Positions 1-8,441 of a stretch of 64,000 bases of DNA are shown here, one piece after another (within the stretch, counting starts at the first letter, position 1; the number at the start of each line of letters is the position of its first letter). The notes under the pieces were generated by a model, which was not told where the DNA came from, made no database searches, and saw nothing but the letters and a program-made list of their open reading frames with translations. The position numbers and the translations under genes were made by a program. Source of the stretch: DATBLE01 sp963775695. GTDB taxonomy: Bacteria; Actinomycetota; Thermoleophilia; Gaiellales; Gaiellaceae. Where the stretch lies: positions 83,174-147,173 of the forward strand of contig CAVZJU010000006.1 in NCBI GenBank assembly GCA_963775695.1, given 5' to 3'.

Positions 1-305
1 CCGGCCACGTAGGCTCCGTACCTGATCACGTCAGCGACCGTTGCCTGTTCAGATCCCATGCCGATGATGGGGTGGGCCAGCAGCCCGTCAACTTTCACTT
101 CGACCGGCACGGCGCCGTCAGCTGTATCCGGATCGAATCCATCTTGCATCGTCCACGCCAACCCCTGCTGCTTCCGGCCGTTGATCGTGTACCGGATCTG
201 CAACTTTCGCTCGCGGTTCATTTGCGTCGCGCCTTGCGAGCCTGCGACCTTGGCCGGTTTCGGTGGATCTGGTGGCCCCGGCGTGGCCCCACGAGGGACC
301 CTCAT
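1..305 (-). CDS. Hypothetical protein, 3' part cut by window edge
   Basis: An open minus-strand frame starts at an ATG at 305 (a second in-frame ATG lies at 221) and runs off the left edge. The first 28 residues are Pro/Gly-rich. The part from Met 221 looks like folded protein (MNRERKLQIRYTINGR, then a mixed hydrophobic/acidic stretch ending ADVIRYGAYVA). No family is recognised. No strong ribosome binding site is seen before either start. It is kept because the frame is open to the edge and its codon use is normal for this DNA, and neither overlapping plus-strand frame looks protein-like. Confidence 0.4.
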   Translation of the reverse strand, partial: MRVPRGATPGPPDPPKPAKVAGSQGATQMNRERKLQIRYTINGRKQQGLAWTMQDGFDPDTADGAVPVEVKVDGLLAHPIIGMGSEQATVADVIRYGAYVA

Positions 306-656
306 CGCCTGCGAGCGATAGCGTCTGACGTGTGCGCCTAGCAACGGATGGCGACCGCTTCGAGCAGCGCTGGTGGCGTGAGTTTGTCGCCGATCGCTTC
401 CCAAGCTATGAGGTGTTCTGGCTCGCCTTCGTTGTGCCGGTGACCGGCCGAGGCGAAGACCAGGGACACATGTCGAACTTGAACCGACCACGGAAGGCCC
501 TGACGCGGAGCCACCAGGCTAGGGCGGGTACCCCGAGGCGAGATGCCGCAGGAGACCGACCCGCCCCCCTCAGGTGACCCGGGGTAGAGGCTGACCTCAC
601 ATCTGCCGATAAGAACCTGGGAGGAGGCGCGGTCGTATGGGACACAGAGGCCGGAG
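306..656. other. Intergenic, no gene recognised
   Basis: The stretch lies between the divergent partial gene and the secreted protein at 657. Open frames here are antisense shadows of the Gly/Ser repeats or lack start signals. A GAGG motif at 646-649 serves the next gene. Nothing else is identified. Confidence 0.4.
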
Positions 657-1214
657 ATGAAACTGTTCGGGATCCTGACCCCCGTGCTTGTCGCGGCTGC
701 ATTCGTCTCGCCAGCTATTGCAGACAAACCTCCGAAGGATCCGGGGCATTCGGGTAACTCCGGCCAATCGGAGAATGCGGCTCCCGGCGGATCCGGGGGC
801 AGCTCGGGCAACTCCGGCGGCTCCGGCAACTCGGGTAATCCCGGCAAGCCAAGCAGTCCGGGCAGCTCTGGCAACTCGGGCAATCCCGGCAAGCCAAGCA
901 GTCCCGGCAACTCGGCTGCCCATCAGCCCCAGACCCAGGCGCGTCCGGCCCCGGGTGCGACCCCGGCTGCCAAAGCGAAGGCTTACGGGCGCTGGTGCCA
1001 GAATCAGAGCAAGCACTATGTGGCTGGCCAGGAGGGCACGCAGTTCCGCTTGTGCTTGACCGCGATGGCAAAACTGGCAACCGCAGTGACGAACGCACCC
1101 TGGACAGCATGCAGACTGCTGAGCAGGAAGCCCATCTCAGGTCAGACGGGATCGCCATTTAGCCGGTGTGTGATCGCGGGAACGCGGCTCCTCAACGAGC
1201 TGCACAAGCAGTAG
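657..1214 (+). CDS. Secreted Gly/Ser/Asn/Pro-rich repeat protein
   Basis: This 185-residue protein has an N-terminal signal peptide (MKLFGILTPVLVAAAFVSPAIA, cleavage likely after the Ala near residue 22). Residues about 25-100 are low-complexity, with GNSG/SGNPGKPSSPG repeats. The C-terminal 80 residues are ordered, with four Cys (RWCQNQS, RLCLTA, WTACRLL, SRCVIAG) that could form two disulfides outside the cell. The start is supported by GAGG 8 bases upstream. Function is unknown; a linker plus a small disulfide-stabilised domain suggests a cell-surface or secreted factor. It stands alone upstream of the sox/mgs region on the other strand. Confidence 0.65.
   Translation: MKLFGILTPVLVAAAFVSPAIADKPPKDPGHSGNSGQSENAAPGGSGGSSGNSGGSGNSGNPGKPSSPGSSGNSGNPGKPSSPGNSAAHQPQTQARPAPGATPAAKAKAYGRWCQNQSKHYVAGQEGTQFRLCLTAMAKLATAVTNAPWTACRLLSRKPISGQTGSPFSRCVIAGTRLLNELHKQ
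822..911 (+). repeat. Two tandem 45-bp repeats in the secreted protein gene
   Basis: Units at 822-866 and 867-911 each encode SGNSGNPGKPSSPG plus Ser or Asn, differing at a few third positions. The period is a multiple of three, so the unit count can change without breaking the frame. Confidence 0.85.
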
Positions 1215-1415
1215 TCCCGGTAGTCAGCCACGGCTGAACCCCAGTCCAACGATGCCCGGAGAGGCACCCATCCCACTCGGCTCATCTAGGCCCCTGCACC
1301 CTAGCTCCGCCGCTTCCTGCGCGACCGCCAAGAACCGAGCCCGGCGACCCTTGACGACGACTGACAAGTGATGCGAGGCTCCGGCCTCTGACCCAGAACG
1401 GGGAAAGGAGCCGAG

Positions 1416-1644
1416 ATGGCGGACGACTCAGCAGGACAAGCCGATCGAGATCATCGGCGCGTTGCACGAGGCGGGTGTGTTGCGAGCTGCCCGAACCACG
1501 TCGGAACCGGCGGCGCAGATCATCACTGCGCTCAGTGAGGCTGGCCTGTTGGCAACACCCCCTAGCACGTCGGAACCGGCAGCGCAGGGCTGGCGCTCGC
1601 CGGGCTGTGTCGGTTGCCCCCACAGAGCCAGAGCCAAAAGTTGA
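1416..1644 (+). pseudogene. Possible small frameshifted gene with a duplicated motif
   Basis: An ATG at 1416 has an excellent AAAGGAG 5 bases upstream and begins MADDSAG. The protein-like text then continues one frame over (KPIEIIGALHEAGVLRAA...) to a stop at 1644. The shifted frame contains a duplicated motif, TTSEPAAQ and STSEPAAQ, each preceded by a similar ALxEAGxL segment, so a roughly 23-codon unit was duplicated. A single-base indel near 1430-1440 would join the two. No known family is recognised. The rest of 1215-1793 shows no gene. Confidence 0.27.
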
Positions 1645-1793
1645 TGACGAGGCGTAGCTCGGGGATATCAGGCGGATAACCACGTCTCTCTTGTCCGGCT
1701 CGGGGCAGGTGGTCCTTTCGAATAACTTCCCTCCCCGCTGGAAGGGCGATTACCTCATCGATTTTCCGCCGGCGAGTCCCCGCCTGCAGCGAG

Positions 1794-3008
1794 TCAGTGG
1801 GATACCGCGGCGGCTGCCAGCTCCGATACCAAGGTGTCGGTGTGGAATCGCTCCAGGGCGAATGGCGCGATGAGGTCTGGTGTCCGTCCTGTGACGACAA
1901 GTTCCGCGAGCGTCGTACCGACGATCGGTGCCGCCTTGAAGCCGTACGTTCCCCATCCCGCCGAGACATGGAAGTTCGCAAGTGCGGTTTGACCGAGGAT
2001 CGGGCTGTAATCGGGCGAGAGATCGCAGAGGCCCGTCCAGGTGCGCAGCACTTTGATGCGTTCGAGCTGTGGGAAGAGCTCGAGTACGTGGCGCGCTGAG
2101 TACTCGAGGAATGAGAATGTGCCAACCGACTTGTAGGTCGTGTAGGGCTCGATTTCGGCGCCGATGAGGAACTCGCCGCGATCGGTCTGCGACACGTAGA
2201 CGTGCATCTGCGCCGAGACGATGATCACGTCGAGAAAGGGCTTCACGGGCTCGGTCACAAACGCCTGCAGGATGTGGGTCGTAATCGGGAGTCGAACGCC
2301 TGCGAGGCCGCAGACGAGTGTGGACCAACCGGCGGTCGCGCTGACGACTACGTCCGTCTCGACCCGTCCCCGGCTCGTCTGAACAGCGGTGACACGACCC
2401 TTCGACTGCTCGATGGCGGTCACCGTTGTGTACGGGTGGATCTCCACGCCACCTTGGTCAGCGCCGCGGGCGAACCCCCAGACGACGGCGTCATGACGGA
2501 TGGTCCCGCCCGGTCCGTGATAGAGGGCGCCCATGATCGGCCACATCGGCTTGTCGGAGAGATCGATCTGTGGACAGAGCCGCGCGATCTCCGCTGGCAG
2601 TACGACCCGCGAGTCGATCCCGAGCAGCTGGTTGACCTCTGCGCGCTCCTGCATCGTATTCATCGCGCGGTCGGAGTGGGCGAGAGTGAGGTGCCCGTGC
2701 TGCGAGAACATCAGGTTGAAGTCGAGGTCCCCTGAGAGCTTCTCGTACAGTCCAACGCTCTTCCCGTAGAACGCTGCCCCTTCGGGCGTGCGGTAGTTCG
2801 AGCGGATGATCGTCGTGTTTCGGCCGGACGCGCCCGAGCCGATGTACGACTGCTCGAGGACGGCTACGTCCTTCACGCCGTGGTTCTTCACGAGGTAGTA
2901 CGCCGTCGCAAGACCGTGCGAACCACCCCCGATGATCACGACGTCATAGCGCCGCTTGAGCTCGCCACGCGGACGCCACATGCGCTTGACGCGGAAAATG
3001 TCCTTCAT
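1794..3008 (-). CDS. soxB (mgdA): Sarcosine oxidase/N-methylglutamate dehydrogenase beta subunit
   Basis: This 404-residue flavoprotein is the subunit that oxidises the N-methyl amine in heterotetrameric sarcosine oxidases. The Rossmann FAD motif VVIIGGGSHGLATAYYL lies at about residues 24-40, followed by the family signature GRNTTIIRSNY near 62-72. RHDAVVWGF near 170 contains the His expected to carry covalent FMN. The C-terminal DAO-fold motif (GLCDLSPDYSPILG) is present. It overlaps soxG by 4 bases (ATGA) and is the last gene of the minus-strand set. Because soxDAG, mgsABC and a GmaS-like gene lie upstream, N-methylglutamate is a more likely substrate than sarcosine. That substrate choice is inference. 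Confidence 0.9.
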   Translation of the reverse strand: MKDIFRVKRMWRPRGELKRRYDVVIIGGGSHGLATAYYLVKNHGVKDVAVLEQSYIGSGASGRNTTIIRSNYRTPEGAAFYGKSVGLYEKLSGDLDFNLMFSQHGHLTLAHSDRAMNTMQERAEVNQLLGIDSRVVLPAEIARLCPQIDLSDKPMWPIMGALYHGPGGTIRHDAVVWGFARGADQGGVEIHPYTTVTAIEQSKGRVTAVQTSRGRVETDVVVSATAGWSTLVCGLAGVRLPITTHILQAFVTEPVKPFLDVIIVSAQMHVYVSQTDRGEFLIGAEIEPYTTYKSVGTFSFLEYSARHVLELFPQLERIKVLRTWTGLCDLSPDYSPILGQTALANFHVSAGWGTYGFKAAPIVGTTLAELVVTGRTPDLIAPFALERFHTDTLVSELAAAAVSH

Positions 3009-3493
3009 CCGCGCAACCCCGCGTCCAGGTCGGAGATGACCTCGGCGACGTACTGGCCAAGTTCTTGCGGCACGAAGAGACGGAACCGCTCGCCACCTCG
3101 ACGCTCGATCAAGGCTGTTGTGCCGCGAGCGATCGCGCCGATCGCGGGCAGCCTGTCGAGGTCGAGTTCGGTGAGCCGCCGCATCAGACCCTCGCCCTCG
3201 ACCTCGAGCCCGGCGAGCGCACTGCTCATGTCGTACACGCGGTAGCCCTCGGCCAAGAGCCGCTCCCGCGCCGCACCGGTATGCGCGTCGACGACAAGTA
3301 GCGCGCGATCCGGCCCGATCGGAACGAGTTCCTCCCCGGCCAGCGGCTCAAGCTGGGACACGTTGCCCCGCACCTCAAGCTTGCCAAGCGCGGAGGCGTC
3401 ACTGAACGCATCAGCAAGAACGTGCCGCAACGGAGAGACCCGCGGCACCTCGGCGTCCGACTCGTCAGGCGAGAGGAACGTCAACCTACTCAC
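3005..3493 (-). CDS. soxG (mgdD): Sarcosine oxidase/N-methylglutamate dehydrogenase gamma subunit
   Basis: This 162-residue protein with a GTG start resembles the SoxG family: short, GcvT-related, and packing against the alpha and beta subunits. The C-terminal half (IGAIARGTTALIERRGGERFRLFVPQ) is the family's characteristic segment before the closing helix. It overlaps soxA upstream and soxB downstream by 4 bases each, so it is translationally coupled in the enzyme operon. The family is poorly conserved in sequence, so the call rests partly on position and length. Confidence 0.82.
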   Translation of the reverse strand: MSRLTFLSPDESDAEVPRVSPLRHVLADAFSDASALGKLEVRGNVSQLEPLAGEELVPIGPDRALLVVDAHTGAARERLLAEGYRVYDMSSALAGLEVEGEGLMRRLTELDLDRLPAIGAIARGTTALIERRGGERFRLFVPQELGQYVAEVISDLDAGLRG

Positions 3494-6072
3494 GACCGAA
3501 GCAACTCCCCGCCGGGGTCATAGAACGGCGCGAGCGTCACGGTCGCGGCGTGCAGCTCACCGTTGATCCGGATGTCGATCGTGAATCCCTCTTCGGCCTG
3601 ATCGGGCTCGACCCAGGCGAGACCGACGGTCAGCCCGACGCGCCTACTAATACGCGCGCTGGTGACGCGGCCTGCGATTCGGCCGCCCCGGACAATCTGC
3701 GCGCCCTCGAGCGGCAGCACCCCGGACGGGAGGGTAAAACCGACCAGCCGCTCGCGCACACCGCGCTCCGCGACGTGCTTGGCAGCCCACTTGCCGACGA
3801 AGTCATCCTTCTCATGTTTCAGGATCCAGGGCATCCCGGCCGAGAGGAGATTCGACTCGGAATCGGTGTCCTGGCCGACGATTACATGCGCTTTCTCCAG
3901 GCGCAGAACACGCTGCGGCTCCAGCCCGAACGGCACAGCGCCGGCGGCAATGAAGGAGTCCCAGACATGCTCGGCGACGCTAGCCGCGACGTGCAGCTCG
4001 TAGCCAAGCTCTCCAACAAACCCGATCCGCAGCGCAAGGCAGGGAACGCCCGCGACCCTGATCTCCCTGGCGTTGAGATAGCCGATGGACTCGCTCGACA
4101 CGTCACTCTCGGTCAGCTGCGAAAGCGCCTCGCGCGCATAAGGGCCCGCAAGGTTGATCGCAGCGAGCGCGCCGGTGACGTTGACGATGTCGACGTCATA
4201 GCCCCAGACCGCGTTCCACCACTCGAACCATTCATACACCCCCTCCGAGCCGGTGGAGGTCGTCGTCACGTAGAAGAGCTCGTTGCCGAGGCGAGCGACC
4301 GTCCCGTCGTCCATGATCCGGCCGCCGTCGGATGTGAGCACGCCGTAGCGGACGCGGCCGACCGCGAGATCGACAAAACGGTTCGGATAGAGATGTTCGA
4401 GCAGCACAGGCGCATCGGGGCCTTCCACGATGATCTTCCCGAGCGTCGAAACGTCGATCACGGCCAAGTGCTCATGCACCGCGCTCACCTCGGCCGCCGG
4501 ATCGCCGTAGGAGTACGGACGGCGCCACGCGCCCGTCCACATCATCTGACCACCCGCCTCCTCGTGGCGATGGTGCAGCGGCGAGCGCTTCATCGGCTCG
4601 TGGTGGCGGCCAGCCAGCAGCCCGAGCTCGACCGGTTCCCACGGCGGCCTGGCGGTCGTCGTGCCGATTGCCGACTCGGCGGTCCCGGTCTCGCGAGCAA
4701 TCAGCCGAACCGACGCGAGATGGCAAAGCTTGCCCTGGCACGGCCCCATGGTGGTCGTCGTGTAGCGCTTTGCAAGCTCGATCGAATCGAAGCCCTCGGC
4801 AACGGCGCGCTCGATGTCCTTCACGGTGACGTCCTCGCACACGCAAACGAAGGACCGCTCGCCGTCACCGCCGAGGCTCGCGTGCGGGATGGCTTGGTCG
4901 AACTCTCCCGCCGCTGACCCAACGACCTCGACCCCGCTGGGCAACGACACCGGCACGAAAATGCCGCGCCCTGGCTCGAATTCCACTCGGCCACCCCCCT
5001 GCGAGAGCAGCGAGTACGCAGGCTGCCTGCCACCGGACATCACGAGCAGATCGCAATCGATCCGCTTCCCATCGAGCTCGACCGACGCGAGGTGGCCACG
5101 TCGGCCCCGCGCCCTGAGACTGGGCGTCTTCGAGCTGCGCAAATCGGCGACAGCAGCGACCTCGACGCCAGCACGCGCCAACTGCTCTGTCACGGCGAGG
5201 CCGGGTGCATCTGCGGCAATCACGACTGCACGCGACCCCGGTCGGATCGTCCAGTCATCGACGAGCCGCCGCACCGCACCGGGAAGCATGACACCGACCA
5301 GATCGTTTCCCGGAAAGACGAGCGGCTGCTCGAGCGCGCCGGTCGCGACGACGATCCGCTCGGCGCGGATGCGGTACAGGACATTGCCGGCGTCCACCGG
5401 CACGAGGCCACCCTCGTAGATGCCGAGCGCGCACGCTGGCGCGATCACTCTGTAGCCGCCGCCGCTGATCCCTTCGTCGGGACCCTTTTCATCGACAAGC
5501 ACGACGCGCCGCCGGGACGTCGCCGCGGCCGCAGCGGCCGCGAGCCCAGCCGATCCTCCGCCGATCACGAGCACGTCCACTCGGAGATGCTCGGTGTCGA
5601 AGCGGCCCGAGCGACTCTGCTCCTCATCGATTCGGCCGAGCCCGGCGATGTTGCGTAGCACCTTTTCGTACAGCGGCCAGAGCCGGCGGGGCCGGATCAT
5701 CGTGCGGTAATAGAAGCCAACAGGTGTGAAGGGACCGCCCAAGCGGTCCACGATCGAGAGGAGGTCGCGGTCGAGAGACCCGATCACGTTCTGGCCGCGC
5801 ACCTCTGCGTCCTCGCGCACCGGTTCGGTGCACACGCGCACGTTCGGCACGCCGTCGACCGTCATCAAGCAGTTGGGGCATTGGCCTGAACAGCAGAGCA
5901 GCCCGCGAGGCCGGTGGTACTTGAAGCTGCGAGAGTAGACGCGTCGCCCGCTGGCGTACAGGGCTGAGCCGAACGTGTCGCCTGCGAACGCGTCGATGGT
6001 GTCGCCCTCGAAGCTGAACGAAACCGGGGCATCACGGTCGAGACGCTCGTTGGGCTGTGTTGGGAGCCTCAT
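3490..6072 (-). CDS. soxA (mgdC): Sarcosine oxidase/N-methylglutamate dehydrogenase alpha subunit
   Basis: This 860-residue subunit accepts electrons and passes the oxidised methyl group to tetrahydrofolate. The order is: an N-terminal 2Fe-2S-like domain with Cys 60, 61, 65, 68 and 81 (CCSGQCPNC, VRVCTEP); an FAD/NAD module with VLVIGGGSAGLAAA near residue 170; a BFD-like Cys cluster (FVCVCEDV, GPCQGKLCH); and, over roughly the last 370 residues, a GcvT-type THF-binding domain (IDVSTLGKI, GFVGELGYELH, LRLEKAH). Typical alphas are about 950-1000 residues. The shortening is in the FAD/NAD module, between the Gly-rich loop and RIVVATGALEQPL. It overlaps soxD and soxG by 4 bases each. Confidence 0.92.
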   Translation of the reverse strand: MRLPTQPNERLDRDAPVSFSFEGDTIDAFAGDTFGSALYASGRRVYSRSFKYHRPRGLLCCSGQCPNCLMTVDGVPNVRVCTEPVREDAEVRGQNVIGSLDRDLLSIVDRLGGPFTPVGFYYRTMIRPRRLWPLYEKVLRNIAGLGRIDEEQSRSGRFDTEHLRVDVLVIGGGSAGLAAAAAAATSRRRVVLVDEKGPDEGISGGGYRVIAPACALGIYEGGLVPVDAGNVLYRIRAERIVVATGALEQPLVFPGNDLVGVMLPGAVRRLVDDWTIRPGSRAVVIAADAPGLAVTEQLARAGVEVAAVADLRSSKTPSLRARGRRGHLASVELDGKRIDCDLLVMSGGRQPAYSLLSQGGGRVEFEPGRGIFVPVSLPSGVEVVGSAAGEFDQAIPHASLGGDGERSFVCVCEDVTVKDIERAVAEGFDSIELAKRYTTTTMGPCQGKLCHLASVRLIARETGTAESAIGTTTARPPWEPVELGLLAGRHHEPMKRSPLHHRHEEAGGQMMWTGAWRRPYSYGDPAAEVSAVHEHLAVIDVSTLGKIIVEGPDAPVLLEHLYPNRFVDLAVGRVRYGVLTSDGGRIMDDGTVARLGNELFYVTTTSTGSEGVYEWFEWWNAVWGYDVDIVNVTGALAAINLAGPYAREALSQLTESDVSSESIGYLNAREIRVAGVPCLALRIGFVGELGYELHVAASVAEHVWDSFIAAGAVPFGLEPQRVLRLEKAHVIVGQDTDSESNLLSAGMPWILKHEKDDFVGKWAAKHVAERGVRERLVGFTLPSGVLPLEGAQIVRGGRIAGRVTSARISRRVGLTVGLAWVEPDQAEEGFTIDIRINGELHAATVTLAPFYDPGGELLRS

Positions 6073-6377
6073 GCGGCGGACGATCCTTGAGCGCCGTCAC
6101 CGGCCGGCGATCCTCCCGGCCGGGAGGGCTGAGGAAGCTCGGTACGCAGTACCTCATTCGTCTGCGTGTCACGTTCTGCAAGAAACCAGAGCCCGCACCC
6201 CGCGCGGTGATACCACCACTCGCGTTGCACTCCGGCAACGTTGTCGCGAAAGTAGACGTACTCGGTCAACTGTCGGAGGGTCGGGTTGGAGCCGGGTCGC
6301 AGTGTCACCTCGCCCTGGAACCGAAACTCGTTCACATCGCGAGGCCCGCAGTTCGGACACGGGACGAGGAAGGACAT
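6069..6377 (-). CDS. soxD (mgdB): Sarcosine oxidase/N-methylglutamate dehydrogenase delta subunit
   Basis: This 102-residue SoxD family protein begins MSFLVPCPNCGPRDVNEF. The CPNCG motif and the later GC before LWFLAERDT give the zinc-binding cysteines typical of the delta subunit, which stabilises the complex. The frame is open further upstream into mgsC, but the family N-terminus starts at this Met, 10 bases after the mgsC stop. It overlaps soxA by 4 bases. The C-terminus is a short Ser/Pro/Gly-rich tail. Confidence 0.9.
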   Translation of the reverse strand: MSFLVPCPNCGPRDVNEFRFQGEVTLRPGSNPTLRQLTEYVYFRDNVAGVQREWWYHRAGCGLWFLAERDTQTNEVLRTELPQPSRPGGSPAGDGAQGSSAA

Positions 6378-6387
6378 GAGGGACGGG

Positions 6388-7728
6388 CTACCCGGTCCCG
6401 TCAGCGCCGGGGATCCAGTTCGTGCCGGCCAGCGGCACCCCGGCCATCGCCGCGGCTTCAACCGTCAGGGCAACGAGATCTTCGCGCTCGAGGTTGTGCA
6501 GGTGCGACTTGCCGCACGCGCGCGCGAGTGTCTGGGCCTCGAGCGTGAGCACGCGCAAATAGTTCGCTACCTTGCGACCGCCCACGACGGGGTCGAACTT
6601 TCCGGCAAGCGCTTCGTCCTGCGTTGAGATGCCTGCGGGGTCGAGACCCGCCTGCCAGTCGTCGTAGTAGCCAGCCGCGCTGCCGATCGCGCGGTACTGC
6701 TCGTCGTACTCCGGGCTGTTGTCGCCCATTGCGATGAGCGCAGCTGTGCCGATCGATACTGCGTCGGCGCCGAGCGCAAGAGCCTTTGCGACGTCCGCGC
6801 CGGTGCGAATGCCGCCCGACACGATCAGCTGAACCTGCCGATGCATCCCGAGCTCGGTCAGCGCCTCCACCGCGAGTCGCACTGCCGGCAGTGTGGGGAT
6901 GCCGACGTGCTCGATGAAGACGTCCTGTGTGGCGGCGGTCCCGCCCTGCATGCCGTCGACGACAATCACGTCGGCGCCCGCCTTCACCGCCAGTTGCACG
7001 TCGTAGTACGGGCGCGTCGCGCCGACCTTCACAAAGACCGGCTTTTTCCAGTCGGTGATCTCGCGCAGCTCGGTGATCTTGATCTCGAGATCGTCGGGTC
7101 CTGTCCAGTCGGGGTGCCGAGACGCACTGCGCTGGTCGATTCCCTTCGGTAGGGCACGCATCTCCGCAACGCGGTCGGAGATCTTGAAGCCGAGCAGCAT
7201 CCCACCACCGCCCGGCTTTGCGCCCTGGCCGACGACGACCTCGATGGCATCTGCGCTGCGCAGATCATCGGGGTTCATCCCGTAGCGCGAGGGGAGCAGC
7301 TGGTAGACGAGTGTCTTTGAACTCTGCCGCTCCTCGGCGGTCATGCCGCCATCGCCCGTTGTCGTCGAGGTGCCGACCTCCGTTGCGGCGCGGCCGAGCG
7401 CCTCTTTCGCAGGGGCGGACAGCGCGCCGAAGCTCATCCCGGCGATCGTGATAGGGATCTTCAGTTCGATTGGCTTTTTCGCAAAGCGCGTGCCGAGTAC
7501 AACATCGGTGCCGCAGCGCTCTCGGTAGCCCTCGAGCGGGTAGCGGGAGATGCTGGCGCCGAGGAGCAGAAGGTCATCGAAATGAGGCAGCCTTCGCTTC
7601 GCCCCGAAGCCGCGAATGTCGTAGATCCCCTCCCGCGCGGCGCGCTGGATCTCAGCGATCACGTTTCGGTCGTAGAGATGCGACTCGCGAAGCCCCGGTT
7701 GCCATCCCTCCGTCGCTCTCGCGGACAT
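6388..7728 (-). CDS. mgsC (glxD-like): N-methylglutamate synthase subunit C-like (FMN glutamate synthase domain)
   Basis: This 446-residue protein is the FMN-binding barrel of glutamate synthases. It has ITIAGMSFGALSAPAKEALGRAA near residue 95, TTTGDGGM near 120, VVVGQGAKPGGGG near 165, and the phosphate-binding end GGIRTGADVAKALALGADAVSIG near 310-335. The length fits MgsC/GlxD proteins, which act without the other GltB domains because those are separate proteins here. The start codon shares one base with the mgsB stop (TGATG). With MgsA and MgsB it would make N-methylglutamate from methylamine or gamma-glutamylmethylamide and an amino-acceptor glutamate. The family assignment is clear; the substrate comes from context. 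Confidence 0.88.
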   Translation of the reverse strand: MSARATEGWQPGLRESHLYDRNVIAEIQRAAREGIYDIRGFGAKRRLPHFDDLLLLGASISRYPLEGYRERCGTDVVLGTRFAKKPIELKIPITIAGMSFGALSAPAKEALGRAATEVGTSTTTGDGGMTAEERQSSKTLVYQLLPSRYGMNPDDLRSADAIEVVVGQGAKPGGGGMLLGFKISDRVAEMRALPKGIDQRSASRHPDWTGPDDLEIKITELREITDWKKPVFVKVGATRPYYDVQLAVKAGADVIVVDGMQGGTAATQDVFIEHVGIPTLPAVRLAVEALTELGMHRQVQLIVSGGIRTGADVAKALALGADAVSIGTAALIAMGDNSPEYDEQYRAIGSAAGYYDDWQAGLDPAGISTQDEALAGKFDPVVGGRKVANYLRVLTLEAQTLARACGKSHLHNLEREDLVALTVEAAAMAGVPLAGTNWIPGADGTG

Positions 7729-8441
7729 CAGTACGCCCCCGCGTTATCGATCTTGAAGTTGTAGAGCTGTCGTGCCGAGCCATAGCGGCGGAACTCGGAC
7801 GGATCGAGGTCGTCAAAGCCCGCTCCAGCGAGCAGCCCTTGCAGTTCGGCGACGTGATAGTCGCGAAGCTCCTTCTCGACGCAGTCCGCACCCAGGGCCG
7901 CAACGCCACCACGCACGTAGATATGGGTCTCGTAGATCGAGTCACCGAGACCCTCGCCTGCGTCGCCGCACACCACGAGAGTGCCTCGCTGCGCCATGAA
8001 CGCGCTCATGTGCCCGATTGAGCCACGGACGACGATGTCGACTCCTTTCATCGAGATTCCACAGCGCGCGCCCGCGTCTCCGTGGACAACAAGCAGCCCG
8101 CCTCTCCCGGTTGCCCCGGCGGCCTGGCTCGCATTTCCGTCGACGACTACCGTGCCGGACATCATGTTTTCCGCGAGGCCCGTGCCAGCGTTGCCCCGCA
8201 CGCGCACGGTCGCGCGCTGGTTCATGCCGGCGCAGTAGTAGCCGACGTGCCCCATGATCTCGACCTCGAAAGGAGCCTCGAGACCGCAAGCCACGGCGTG
8301 GGCGCCATTCGGGTTCAGGACTCGCCAGTGCTGCGGCCCCTGAGCGTCTCCCGAGGCGTCGTGAAGGCGCTGGTTCAGTTGCCGCAGGGAGCTGGTGGCG
8401 AGGTCGATCGCCTCGACATGGCTACTCGTACCAACGGCCAT
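7728..8441 (-). CDS. mgsB (glxC-like): N-methylglutamate synthase subunit B-like (GXGXG domain)
   Basis: This 237-residue protein is the right-handed beta-helix (GXGXG) domain found at the C-terminus of glutamate synthases, here free-standing. Gly-rich turns repeat regularly (VRVRGNAGTGLAENM, VVDGNASQAAGATGRGG, LVVHGDAGARCGISMKG, VVRGSIGHMSAF, LVVCGDAGEGLGDS). The domain has a structural role, bridging the amidotransferase and FMN-barrel subunits. It directly abuts mgsA (no spacer) and shares a base with mgsC. Confidence 0.88.
   Translation of the reverse strand: MAVGTSSHVEAIDLATSSLRQLNQRLHDASGDAQGPQHWRVLNPNGAHAVACGLEAPFEVEIMGHVGYYCAGMNQRATVRVRGNAGTGLAENMMSGTVVVDGNASQAAGATGRGGLLVVHGDAGARCGISMKGVDIVVRGSIGHMSAFMAQRGTLVVCGDAGEGLGDSIYETHIYVRGGVAALGADCVEKELRDYHVAELQGLLAGAGFDDLDPSEFRRYGSARQLYNFKIDNAGAY

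Noticed and set aside
3490..6072. A sarcosine catabolic operon as the main interpretation
   Set aside because: The gmaS-like gene plus mgsABC in the same run make the N-methylglutamate pathway a better fit, although the enzyme subunits alone cannot distinguish them.
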